Assembly: GCA_963973455.1 (NCBI GenBank)
Contig: CAXAZF010000005.1
Coordinates: 62,001-126,000 of the forward strand
DNA length: 64,000 bases
Reading direction: 5' to 3'
Origin: Marixanthomonas sp002364245
Lineage (GTDB): Bacteria; Bacteroidota; Bacteroidia; Flavobacteriales; Flavobacteriaceae
A model generated the notes under the pieces. The model saw only the letters and a program-made list of their open reading frames with translations, made no database searches and was not told the origin of the DNA. The translations under genes were made by a program, and so were the position numbers. Below are positions 36,661-46,000 of this stretch, in pieces; position 1 is the first letter of the stretch, and each line of letters opens with the position of its first letter.

Positions 36661-37311
36661 ATGCCAGAACTTCACATTGCAACTATCATCATCATTGCAG
36701 CCAATGTAATTATCTCGTTAAAAGGCTTTAATGATTTTTCTTTTTTTGAAAAGTATAAATTCAACATTGCCGGGATACGCCGTGGCGAACAACTGCGAAT
36801 GGTAACCTCAGGTTTTTTGCACGTAGATTGGGCACATTTGTTTTTTAATATGTTTACCCTGTTCTTTTTTGCCAATGTTGTAATCAGTTCGGTTGGGGTA
36901 ATCAAATTTGTACTAATATATTTGGCCAGTTTGATTGTCGGTAATTTACTGTCCTTCTTTTTTCATAAAGATGAATACCATTACAGTGCTGTAGGGGCAA
37001 GTGGTGCTGTAACCGGGGTTTTATACTCGGCGATATTGTTTTATCCAGATATGGGATTATACTTGTTTTTTATTCCAATCGCCATTCCAGCTTGGATTTT
37101 TGGTATCCTGTATTTACTGTATTCCATCTACGGAATGAAAAGCAGATTAGGAAATATTGGTCACGACGCACACTTTGGCGGGGCTATTGCAGGGTATGTA
37201 TTAACAATTGCCTTTGCACCTATATTATTGCAAACGCAATTATGGATTGTTGCCGTATTGGCCATTCCTATTATTTTATTATTTGTATTACATAAACTCG
37301 GAAAAATTTAA
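36661..37311 (+). CDS. Rhomboid-family intramembrane serine protease
   Basis: A 216-residue protein with six hydrophobic helices. The catalytic dyad is Ser115 in GASGAVTG and His171 in HDAHFGG. The conserved HVDWAHLFFNM (54-64) supplies the oxyanion-side His and Asn. The length corresponds to a minimal 6-TM rhomboid without extra domains. It starts 66 bases from the divergent acyltransferase and is followed after 11 bases by a SIMPL gene. Its substrates are unknown. Confidence 0.93.
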   Translation: MPELHIATIIIIAANVIISLKGFNDFSFFEKYKFNIAGIRRGEQLRMVTSGFLHVDWAHLFFNMFTLFFFANVVISSVGVIKFVLIYLASLIVGNLLSFFFHKDEYHYSAVGASGAVTGVLYSAILFYPDMGLYLFFIPIAIPAWIFGILYLLYSIYGMKSRLGNIGHDAHFGGAIAGYVLTIAFAPILLQTQLWIVAVLAIPIILLFVLHKLGKI

Positions 37312-37322
37312 AAAAGAATATT

Positions 37323-38012
37323 ATGAAAAAAACATTTCAAATTTTAGTTATTCTCTTAACAACAACGATGATGACACACGCTCAAAACACACAACAACCT
37401 ACCGTATCGGTTACTGGAGAAGGTATTGTAAATACAGTTCCTGATGAAGCTAACATAGATATTCGTGTAGAAAACACAGGTAAGGATGCCACCATAATTA
37501 AACAAGAAAATGATCGTACCGTTTCAAAAGTGCTTTCGTTTATCAAGAAAATGGGTATTGACGATAAAGATGTAAAAACACAATACATCAGGTTAAATAA
37601 AAACTACGACTATAACAGTAAAACGTATAATTACAGCGCCAACCAAGCAATTTCAATTAAGTTGAAAGATCTTTCAAAATATGAAGATTTAATGAATGGC
37701 TTATTGCAGAGTGGTATTAACCGTATTGATGGCGTTAGCTTCTCGGCTTCAAATGAAGATGAATTAAAAGGCCAAGCTAGAAAAAAAGCAGTTGAAAATG
37801 CCAAAATGAAAGCTGAAGAATATGCTGGTGTTCTTAACCAAACTATAGGCAAAGCTGTATTGATTAGTGAATTTCAACAAACGGATTATCCGCAGCCAAG
37901 AATGTACAAATCAGCTATGATGGAAGGTGATGCTTCTGGTGGACAACAACCTATAGCACCTGGAGAAATAAAATTAAAGGCAACTGTGAATGTTAGCTTT
38001 TTACTGAATTAA
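37323..38012 (+). CDS. Exported SIMPL (DUF541) domain protein
   Basis: A 229-residue protein with signal peptide MKKTFQILVILLTTTMMTHAQ. The SIMPL domain spans about 27-229, with VSVTGEGIVNTVPDEANIDIRVENTG (about 29-54) and the VNVSF ending typical of the family, plus a helix KGQARKKAVENAKMKAEEYAGVL. SIMPL proteins (BP26, YggE) form periplasmic or membrane-edge rings. Their role is not clear; YggE affects oxidative stress. It shares a transcript with the rhomboid gene and ends at a bidirectional terminator. Confidence 0.9.
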   Translation: MKKTFQILVILLTTTMMTHAQNTQQPTVSVTGEGIVNTVPDEANIDIRVENTGKDATIIKQENDRTVSKVLSFIKKMGIDDKDVKTQYIRLNKNYDYNSKTYNYSANQAISIKLKDLSKYEDLMNGLLQSGINRIDGVSFSASNEDELKGQARKKAVENAKMKAEEYAGVLNQTIGKAVLISEFQQTDYPQPRMYKSAMMEGDASGGQQPIAPGEIKLKATVNVSFLLN

Positions 38013-38034
38013 CAGAAGTTGTCACTTAAATAAT

Positions 38035-38074
38035 TAAAAAAACCTTGAAGCTATATTTATAGCTTCAAGGTTTT
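38035..38074 (+). terminator. Bidirectional terminator between the SIMPL and thioredoxin-like genes
   Basis: A 15-bp perfect stem (38041-38055 with 38058-38072) has a 2-base loop, an A-run on the left and a T-run on the right. It serves the plus-strand SIMPL gene (stop 38012) and the minus-strand TlpA-like gene (stop 38104). Confidence 0.9.
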
Positions 38075-38103
38075 GCTTTTAAGAATAGATAGTTGTAAGA
38101 AAA

Positions 38104-39225
38104 TTACTCGCTACCTAATAGAGATTCCATTTTCGCGCCTAGAGCAGGACCGCGTAAATCTTTATCGATAATCTTTCCGTTTTCATCTAAAAGGAATGTA
38201 GCAGGAATCGCTCTAACATTATATTGTCTTGCAATAGGGTCTTGCCAGAACTGTAGGTTAGATACGTGGTGCCAATCCATATTGTCATCGGCGATAGCCT
38301 TTATCCACTTATCTTTTTGTTTTTGACGGTCTAATGAAACACTTATAATGTTTAGCCCTTTGTCATGGTATTTTTCATAAACCTTAACCACATTAGGGTT
38401 TTCAACTCTACAAGGTTTACACCAAGATGCCCAAAAATCAATGATTGTATATTTTCCCATTGCTTCCTTTAAAGAAAGGGTTTCGCCATCTGGGGTAGGG
38501 GCGCTAAAGTTTGGGGCTATTGAGCCAATATCTGCTTTTCTTGCATTTGCAATCATTGCTTCAACTTGTGAAACAATAGGAGAAGCGGCTACTTTAGGGG
38601 AAAGATTGTTTAATACTTCGCCCGCTTCTTCTGCATTCATCTCTTTACGGGTTAGCATTTCAGAAAGTAGCATCACTGAAAAAAGCGAATTTTTATTGTT
38701 CTTTATAAACTCCTTTTTAAATTCAGTTTCTTCTTTTGTCAAAGCCGTATTTTCTTGCTGAATTTGTTTAATAGCAGCCACATCGCTACTTTGTTGAGCA
38801 GCTCTAAACTCTTTCATCTGAGCTTGTTTCTTTTCGTTGATGCTGCGCATATTTTCAGAAAAAGAAGTAAAAGCTTCATTTTGTTTTCCTCCAGAAACAA
38901 AAGAAGAACCGATACTGTCTTTGTAAAGTGTGGCCTTCATATCTACATTTTCTGGAAAATAAACAACATTTGCCCGCACACCTTCTACGTTAATGTAGTT
39001 AACAGAAATGCTGTCACTCTTTGGATATGTGCCTTCAAAAGTGCCGTTTTTTATGGTAAGTGTGTCTATTACCTTGGGTTGGTTGCTATCTTTTATGCTA
39101 TAAACATACACTTCGGTGCCATCTTCAAAGTTCTGTGCTGTTCCTTCTAGGGTATATGTGTCGCTATCCCCCGCGCAGGACATCAATAATGTTGTTGTAA
39201 GTAATGTAACTAATAATCGTCTCAT
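38104..39225 (-). CDS. TlpA-like thioredoxin lipoprotein with DUF4369
   Basis: A 373-residue periplasmic disulfide oxidoreductase. Lipobox LLMSC has Cys16 after MRRLLVTLLTTTLLM. The N-terminal DUF4369 domain (about 22-120, YTLEGTAQNFEDGTEVYVYS) is followed by a helical linker and the thioredoxin domain. The latter carries active site WASWCKPCR (about residue 265) and cis-Pro segment VRAIPATFLLDENG. The ATG at 39225 is chosen because the lipoprotein signal begins there and a TATTTTTG element lies 20 bases upstream. Reduction of disulfides in the periplasm is likely; the partner is not known. Confidence 0.92.
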   Translation of the reverse strand: MRRLLVTLLTTTLLMSCAGDSDTYTLEGTAQNFEDGTEVYVYSIKDSNQPKVIDTLTIKNGTFEGTYPKSDSISVNYINVEGVRANVVYFPENVDMKATLYKDSIGSSFVSGGKQNEAFTSFSENMRSINEKKQAQMKEFRAAQQSSDVAAIKQIQQENTALTKEETEFKKEFIKNNKNSLFSVMLLSEMLTRKEMNAEEAGEVLNNLSPKVAASPIVSQVEAMIANARKADIGSIAPNFSAPTPDGETLSLKEAMGKYTIIDFWASWCKPCRVENPNVVKVYEKYHDKGLNIISVSLDRQKQKDKWIKAIADDNMDWHHVSNLQFWQDPIARQYNVRAIPATFLLDENGKIIDKDLRGPALGAKMESLLGSE

Positions 39226-39245
39226 AATAGGTATATTTGTATGCG

Positions 39246-39253
39246 CAAAAATA
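39246..39253 (-). promoter_or_regulatory. -7 promoter element TATTTTTG of the TlpA-like gene
   Basis: Minus strand TATTTTTG matches TAnnTTTG and precedes the ATG at 39225 by 20 bases. The nearest TTG upstream is 26 bases away, longer than the usual 19-21. Confidence 0.45.
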
Positions 39254-39375
39254 ACAGTATTTGTTTCTGAAAAAAAATGCAACTCTCAAATTATTGTTAA
39301 TTTGTTAAAACGGATAGATTTATAGAAAGAAAATTATAATTTAGAGTAAAATAATTAGCGGTTAATTAATTGAAA

Positions 39376-41748
39376 ATGAAAACACAAAGCAGTGAATTTC
39401 CTTTAAAGGTGCAAGTAAGCTTCAGTAAGCTTTTTAACAAGTATCGCGCTCACCTAGATGATCCTCAAAGAATGATTAGGGATCGTGCAAAAGCTGTTTT
39501 GGAAATTGCTGATAAGTATCCTATTCTAGAAGAAGGTATTACTACCAAGGCTGAATTTGAGAAATATGATGAACAAATCGACATTGTTCTAGATGAGCTG
39601 TTTTCCTCCTTATTGCAGGAAAATGAAATAAAACTGGCCACCATCCCTTTTCAGGAATTTGTTTTCAAATCATCTAAACGGTATAAGGATATCCTTGCTG
39701 CAGCTGGTGAGGAATATACACCGCAGCTTACCAATTTTGACGATGATTATACATACATAATGAGCTGTAGCATTATTTTAAATGTATATTATGGCTATAA
39801 TGTAGATTTTAAGAACCCATTATACTATAAAATACCAGATGCCGAAGGCGTTAACCATACGTACCGTATTTTGTACAATGGGGATTTTGTGGATCTTATA
39901 CCAACTGATAAAGCAAAAGATATTACTAAAGAAGATGTTGAAGAGCTCTTGGACGGCTTTGATAATATTGCGCTTTGGAAAGAAAAATTCCCTCCCGGAA
40001 GTTGGATTTTTAAAGGGTTCGTAATCGCGAATATGTTTGATGTTACTTTAGATGCATCTATCTCCGACTTTAAATCTCACTTGTTACGTAATAATCCTGA
40101 AACTGAAAATAGCACTAAGACGTTTGAATCTATTTTCAAATCTATTTTTCAGCTACAAGATTTAAAAATTGGATTTTCAGAGTTTAATGAAGAGGATCAA
40201 CTGTTCGAAAAATTTATTTTTAAGGATGTTGAAAGCTTTATTTTAAATGATAAAGATAAGCAACATTGCCAAACAGCACTATGTGATGCTTCATACTATA
40301 AGCTGTTTAAGCAAAAAGAATTTTATTGTATATCAAATGTACCAAAGTACCGTAAACTATATCCTGAAAATGTTTTATACAAAAAGCTACAGGACCAAGG
40401 TATTAAAAGTGCCATTTTAGCATCCATAGTAAATAAGGAAGATAAAGTATTAGGTATTTTAGAGCTTGTTTCACCTAACATCAACGATCTTAACTCTATA
40501 AATGCCAATAAGCTGCATACTATTATGCCGTTTTTAGTAGATTCGGTAGTTCGTGGAAAAAAACAAATAGAAAATAAACTTGAATTGATCATTCAAGATG
40601 AATGTACTTCATTGCACCCTAGCGTACATTGGAAATTTAGAAAAGAAGCCAAACGATATTTAAATTCCATTACCCAAGGAAACCCTACGTATTTTAGAGA
40701 AGTTGTTTTTGAGGATGTACACCCGCTATATGGACAAATTGATGTAAAAGGTTCTTCGGAAGCTAGAAATAATGCAACCATTAAGGATTTAATACTTCAG
40801 CTGAAGCAAATCAAGGAAATTATAAAAAAAATAAACAACTTAGAGCCGCTTCCTATTTATGAGCATTTAGAATTTAGGATTTCAAATTACCTTAAAGAGC
40901 TTAAAGAAGGCTTACAGGTGGATAGCGAGCGCCAAGTACTAAAGTTCTTGCGCACTGAAATAATCCCACTTTTTAAGCATTTAAGTAGTAAAAGTGAAAA
41001 CCTAGAGAATTTAATTAAAGACTACCATGAACAAGTAGATGATAATAGCGGTTTAATTTATAAGTACCGTAAAGATTACGATGACGCTGTAATGACTATC
41101 AATAAGCGTATGGCTTCAATAATCGATAAAAAACAAATAGAAGCTCAAAAAATGTACCCGCATTATTTTGAACGATTTAAAACCGATGGGGTAGAGCATA
41201 ACCTGTATATAGGCGAAGCAATTACTAAACATAAAAGCTTTAACAAGGTTTATTTATATAACTTGAGGCTATGGCAACTACAGGTGATGTGCGAAATGGA
41301 AAACAGTTATTACAAGCTTAAAGAACAGTTGCCTGTACAGTTAAATGTAGCTTCAATGATTTTGGCATTTAATGGTTCGTTGTCGCTTCGGTTTAGAATG
41401 GACGAAAAACGTTTTGATGTTGATGGAACGTATAACGCCCGCTACGAAGTTGTAAAAAAACGAGTTGATAAAGCAAATATCAAAGGCACAGAAGAACGCG
41501 TAACTCAAGAAGGTAAAATTGTTATTATTTACTCGCAAAGAGAAGATGAAAAAGAGTACTTAAAGTATATATCATTCCTTCAACATAAAAAACAACTTGA
41601 CAAAGATGTTGATATTGTAGAGCTTGAAGATTTACAAGGGGTTACAGGCTTAAAAGCCATACGTGTAAGTGTTCTTTACTCTAAAGACAAGGATAATAAA
41701 AAAGAATACTATACTTATAATGATTTAATTACTGAAATCAACAATTAA
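39376..41748 (+). CDS. Large cytoplasmic GAF-domain protein
   Basis: A 790-residue soluble protein. The N-terminal 250 residues are helical. The GAF domain is about 285-395, with KEFYCISNVPKYRKLYP and KSAILASIVNKEDKVLGILELVSPN as its core strands. Next comes a region FREVVFEDVHPLYGQIDVKGSSEARN that resembles the start of a class III cyclase-like fold, and long helices (about 450-640). GAF domains bind cyclic nucleotides or other small ligands, but no catalytic residue set can be claimed here. It ends convergent with, and 4 bases inside, the HD-PycTM gene. The ATG at 39376 is preferred to an in-frame TTG two codons upstream. Confidence 0.75.
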   Translation: MKTQSSEFPLKVQVSFSKLFNKYRAHLDDPQRMIRDRAKAVLEIADKYPILEEGITTKAEFEKYDEQIDIVLDELFSSLLQENEIKLATIPFQEFVFKSSKRYKDILAAAGEEYTPQLTNFDDDYTYIMSCSIILNVYYGYNVDFKNPLYYKIPDAEGVNHTYRILYNGDFVDLIPTDKAKDITKEDVEELLDGFDNIALWKEKFPPGSWIFKGFVIANMFDVTLDASISDFKSHLLRNNPETENSTKTFESIFKSIFQLQDLKIGFSEFNEEDQLFEKFIFKDVESFILNDKDKQHCQTALCDASYYKLFKQKEFYCISNVPKYRKLYPENVLYKKLQDQGIKSAILASIVNKEDKVLGILELVSPNINDLNSINANKLHTIMPFLVDSVVRGKKQIENKLELIIQDECTSLHPSVHWKFRKEAKRYLNSITQGNPTYFREVVFEDVHPLYGQIDVKGSSEARNNATIKDLILQLKQIKEIIKKINNLEPLPIYEHLEFRISNYLKELKEGLQVDSERQVLKFLRTEIIPLFKHLSSKSENLENLIKDYHEQVDDNSGLIYKYRKDYDDAVMTINKRMASIIDKKQIEAQKMYPHYFERFKTDGVEHNLYIGEAITKHKSFNKVYLYNLRLWQLQVMCEMENSYYKLKEQLPVQLNVASMILAFNGSLSLRFRMDEKRFDVDGTYNARYEVVKKRVDKANIKGTEERVTQEGKIVIIYSQREDEKEYLKYISFLQHKKQLDKDVDIVELEDLQGVTGLKAIRVSVLYSKDKDNKKEYYTYNDLITEINN

Positions 41749-42953
41749 GACATTCTAGAACCGCCTAAATAGAAAGATATTGCGAAAGCTAATATCGATA
41801 TAATAGTTCCTGTAACAAATATGGTATAGGTCCATCTTAAAATACGATATTTACGATCTAATACCTTACCTAAAAAGTACAAATCTTTGGTTAATGCAGT
41901 ATAAACGTAATCACGGTCTTTTAATAATTCTTCCATAGCCCATTCGTATTCTTGAAGTTCCATACGGTGGAAATTTCCGAAGAAAGCCAGATTTACACTT
42001 TTATTGTCAACATCCTCTTTAGTAAACTCACCTCTAGTAACATTAGGCCGCGTGGCAATTACTGATAAAATCATCGTCACGGCACTGAAAATTACAAAGA
42101 TTGCTGTTGGTATAATTAAATAATCGTTAGATGGGTTATCCAGTTTTGAAAGTAAATTAGAAAGCACTAACGAGATAATAATAGCATTTACCGAAAGCAA
42201 TATATTCGCTTTAGTATCAGCTATGTCGCTCAGTTTAATATGGTTACGTAAAGCCGTTCTATAGAAAGTCTGAATACCACGATCTACACTTTTATCTTTG
42301 TATTTAGCCTTTAATTTTGCTTTAACTTCCTCTTTCTTTATTTTCTTTTTAATCTTTTTGTTCTTACTTATTAAATCGGCCAAGTTTTCTTGCTTTGTAT
42401 TTTGCCAATTGTTTAAAGCATAAGAAGTATAAAATTTGTGTTTATTTATAAGAAGATCGATGTTTTCATCACGCCATTCTTGTGGAGTATAATTTTTAAT
42501 ATTCTGGGCAATGTATTCTTGCCTTAAAAATTCGCTGGCCTCTTCAAAGTAGTCTTTTCCAAAATGGGACGAGTCTGCATCACGCATAATCTCTTCCAGA
42601 TGATCTTTTGGAGTTGTGTTTTTAAACTTGGTTGCCATGATGCATTTTTCAACCCCATCGATAATATCTTTCTCAACATCTTTAGATTCCAGAAATTCAC
42701 GTGCAATTTTCACACTCTCTTCTTCGTGGCCTTCTCGCTTAACAATGTATCCCGTATCGTGCAGTATGGCGGCCAATTTAAGGATGGTAGCATCTTTAAC
42801 AGAAATTTGTGAGTCTTCAATAATTTCGTTTATACTTTTATAGACACGTTTTGTGTGCGAATAGTTATGATAAACAAAGGTGTTGGGTAATTTTTCCTTA
42901 AAAAGGTTAAGTACAAAATTATCCGCTGCTTCAATTATATCTTTGTCGCTCAT
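41745..42953 (-). CDS. HD phosphohydrolase fused to a PycTM (DUF5706) membrane effector-like domain
   Basis: A 402-residue protein. The HD domain covers about 10-190, with His33 (NYSHT), His65-Asp66 (LHDTG), His76 (GHEEES) and Asp125/Asp127 (DADSSH), a metal-binding set as in phosphohydrolases. A basic linker (198-222) is followed by residues 225-400 with SDIADTKANILLSVNA and three hydrophobic helices (about 250-268, 278-300, 371-397). This is the layout of the DUF5706/PycTM domain known from Pycsar antiphage effectors. No pyrimidine cyclase is next to it; the only neighbour is a GAF protein. Domain calls are from memory of the families and should be tested. Confidence 0.75.
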   Translation of the reverse strand: MSDKDIIEAADNFVLNLFKEKLPNTFVYHNYSHTKRVYKSINEIIEDSQISVKDATILKLAAILHDTGYIVKREGHEEESVKIAREFLESKDVEKDIIDGVEKCIMATKFKNTTPKDHLEEIMRDADSSHFGKDYFEEASEFLRQEYIAQNIKNYTPQEWRDENIDLLINKHKFYTSYALNNWQNTKQENLADLISKNKKIKKKIKKEEVKAKLKAKYKDKSVDRGIQTFYRTALRNHIKLSDIADTKANILLSVNAIIISLVLSNLLSKLDNPSNDYLIIPTAIFVIFSAVTMILSVIATRPNVTRGEFTKEDVDNKSVNLAFFGNFHRMELQEYEWAMEELLKDRDYVYTALTKDLYFLGKVLDRKYRILRWTYTIFVTGTIISILAFAISFYLGGSRMS

Positions 42954-43008
42954 AAAATTTCAGTTTTAAATATCCAAATTACTAAAAATACCAAGCTTTA
43001 ATTTGCTT

Positions 43009-46000
43009 ATGAAAAAAATTAACATCTTTATAACTTTTATCACGGCACTATTGTTTTTCTCTTGTGCAACCTATCAACCCCAATACTCTTCAACCTACCA
43101 ACCAGATTCTTTTTCTAGTGACGGGAAAGAAATAGAAAGAACATTTTACTTAATAGGCGATGCCGGCTATATATCAATAGGTGAAACAGAAAAAAACTTA
43201 ACGCTGCAAGCCTTTAAAAACTATATAGCTGAAAGAAATACCGAAGATAACAACTTGTTATTTTTGGGCAATAGCTTTTACCCTAAAGGAATGCCGGAAG
43301 ATGATGGCCCTGTTAAAGCTGAAGCAAAACAAAAAATTAAAAAACAATTAGAAGCTATAGAAGGTTTTCAAGGAACCGTAAATGTATTACCAGGAAACCT
43401 AGACTGGAAATCTGGTGTCGATGGTCTTGAATTGGAAGAAGACTTGCTGAAAGAAGCTTTAAATTCAGATTCTGTATTAGAACCAAACAACGGGTGTCCG
43501 CTGGAAGAAGTGGAAATCAGTGATTCGGTTCATTTAATAATGATTGACACACAATGGTATATAGAAGAATGGGATAAACACCCAAAAATGAACGATAAGT
43601 GCCAGATAAAAAACCGAGCTAAGTTTTTAGTTGAACTGGAAGGTGAACTTAAAAAAGCAAAGCAAAAAACCATAATCTTAGCGATGCACCACCCATTGTA
43701 CACCAATGGTAAAATCGGTGGAAAATATCCTGCTCTAAACCATCTATTACCTGTTCCTGGAGTAGCTTCTTTAATTACACAAGTACGAAGCCAAGGAGCC
43801 ATTTCCCCTCAAGATAGATATAATGAAGCTTATAGCGAATTAATGGGGAGAATTGAAGTTTTAGTAAAAGATCATAAAAACCTTGTTTTGGTTTCTGGCC
43901 ACGACCGTTCATTGCAATACATTGAAGGGGCTAACGCAAAACAAGTTATTTCGGGCTCTGGCGGAGACGCCACAGCTGCGGCTTTAGGTGAAAACGGAAT
44001 GTTTTCATATGGTGGACAAGGTTTCAGTAAAGTGACCATTTATAAAGACGGTTCAACTTCAGTTGCCTTTTTTAAGGCTGAAGAAGATGGAAGCTCAACT
44101 AAAGTATTTGAAAAGGAAATTATAGGTCCAGAAAGAGAATATAATATTTCAAAACTACCAAACACCTTTCCTAAAACCGTAAAAGCTGCTGTATATAGCG
44201 ATAGTCTGGTAAATAGAAGTGGCTTCTTTAAAACAGTTTGGGGCGACCATTATCGCAAAGTGTACGGCAAAGAAGTATTAGCACCAACAGTAGATTTAGA
44301 TACTTTATATGGCGGTTTAACAGTTGAACGTGCAGGTGGAGGCCATCAAACGGTGTCTCTAAGGTTAGTGGATAAAGAAGGTCATGATTATAATATGCGA
44401 GCGCTAAAGAAGAGTGCTGTTCAGTTTTTGCAAACCGTAATTCTTAAAAATGAAGTGATTGAGAGCGACTTTAAAAATACATTGCCGGAAGATTTAATCC
44501 TCGATTTTTATACGGCAGCGCATCCCTATGGAGCTTTTGCAATTCCAAAATTGGCCGATGCAGCTAAAGTTTTTCATACTAACCCTAAGTTGTTTTATGT
44601 TCCTAAGCAAAAGGCGCTTGGTAAGTTTAATGAAACCTATGGAGATGAACTGTATATGATCGTTGAACGTCCTGACGAAGAGTATGACGAGGCAATATTT
44701 GATTATGCAGAAGATATCATTAGTACAGATGATGTGTTGGAAGAAATAAGGAAAGACGAAGAAAATAAAATAAACCAGAAAGCATACATCCGTGCTCGAA
44801 TGTTCGATATGTTAATTGGAGATTGGGACCGTCATAATGACCAGTGGCGATTTGCTTTGCAAGAAGATGAAGACGGAAATAAAATATACACCCCTATCCC
44901 AAGGGATAGAGATCAGGTTTTTGCAAACTTTGATGGCGGATTGTTAGATGCGGTACGTGCTTTATTTAGTACGGCACGTCAGTTTCAAGTGTATGGCCCA
45001 GAATTGGAACATACCAAATGGTTTAACAGTGCCGGAATAAAATTAGACCGTGCCTTAGCTGAAAACTACGGAAGAGAAGAGTGGATGGCACAAGCCGAAT
45101 ACATTAAAGAAAATGTAACCGATGAAGTGATTGAACAAGCGTTTAATGACTTGCCAAAAGAAGTGCAAGATGAAACTGCTGAGGAAATTAAAGAAAACCT
45201 AAAAGGGAGACGCGACAATATTGTAAGAATTGCTTCTGAATACTACGATTACTTTTCAAGTCTTCAAATCTTAACGGGTACCGATAAGGATGATATTTTT
45301 GAAATTACTCGACTTCCTGAAGGAAAAACAAATATTAAGGCGTACAGAATAAAAGATGGTGAAAAAGGTGACCTTATTCTTGACAGAACGTTTACAAAAG
45401 ACGATACCAAAGAGCTTTGGGTGTATGGTCTTGATGATGACGATGTTTTTGAAGTAAAAGGAAAAGGTAGCCGTCCTATTTTTATTCGAATTATTGGTGG
45501 ACAAAATAACGACACCTACGATATTGAAAACGGAAGTAGAATAAAGGTTTATGATCAAAAAAGTAAGAAAAACACCATTAAAAATAAAGGTGGGGCTGCT
45601 TTTAGAATCACGAATAATTACAATTTTAATACCTATGACTATGTAAAAGAGAATAAAACAATTAACCTTTTACTGCCTACGTTTGGTTACAATGCAGATG
45701 ATGGGTTTTTAATTGGACTTTCTGATACGTTTACCGTTCACGGTTTCCAAGAAAATCCTTTTAAGCAAAAACACAGTATAAAAGCGGGGTATTATTTTGC
45801 TACTGAAAGCTTTGATATAAATTATAGCGGTGAGTTTGCCAACATTTTTGGGGATTGGAACTTCTTGGTCGAAGGGCATTTCCGTAACCCAAATTTTGCT
45901 GAAAACTTTTTTGGCTTCGGAAATGAAACTATAAATCTTGATTATGAAGAAGATCTTGGTAGAGATTATAACCGAGTGCGTATAGGAAGTTATGGTGGCG

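Noticed and set aside
36595..36675. Longer acyltransferase start at 36675
   Set aside because: It would overlap the divergent rhomboid gene and run through a TAGTTTTG promoter-like element. The family N-terminus begins at 36594.
42998..43005. TTAATTTG just before the first paralogue as a promoter box
   Set aside because: It misses the consensus A at the second position. The similar TTTTAATTTG before the gene at 3731 has the same fault, so I left both out.
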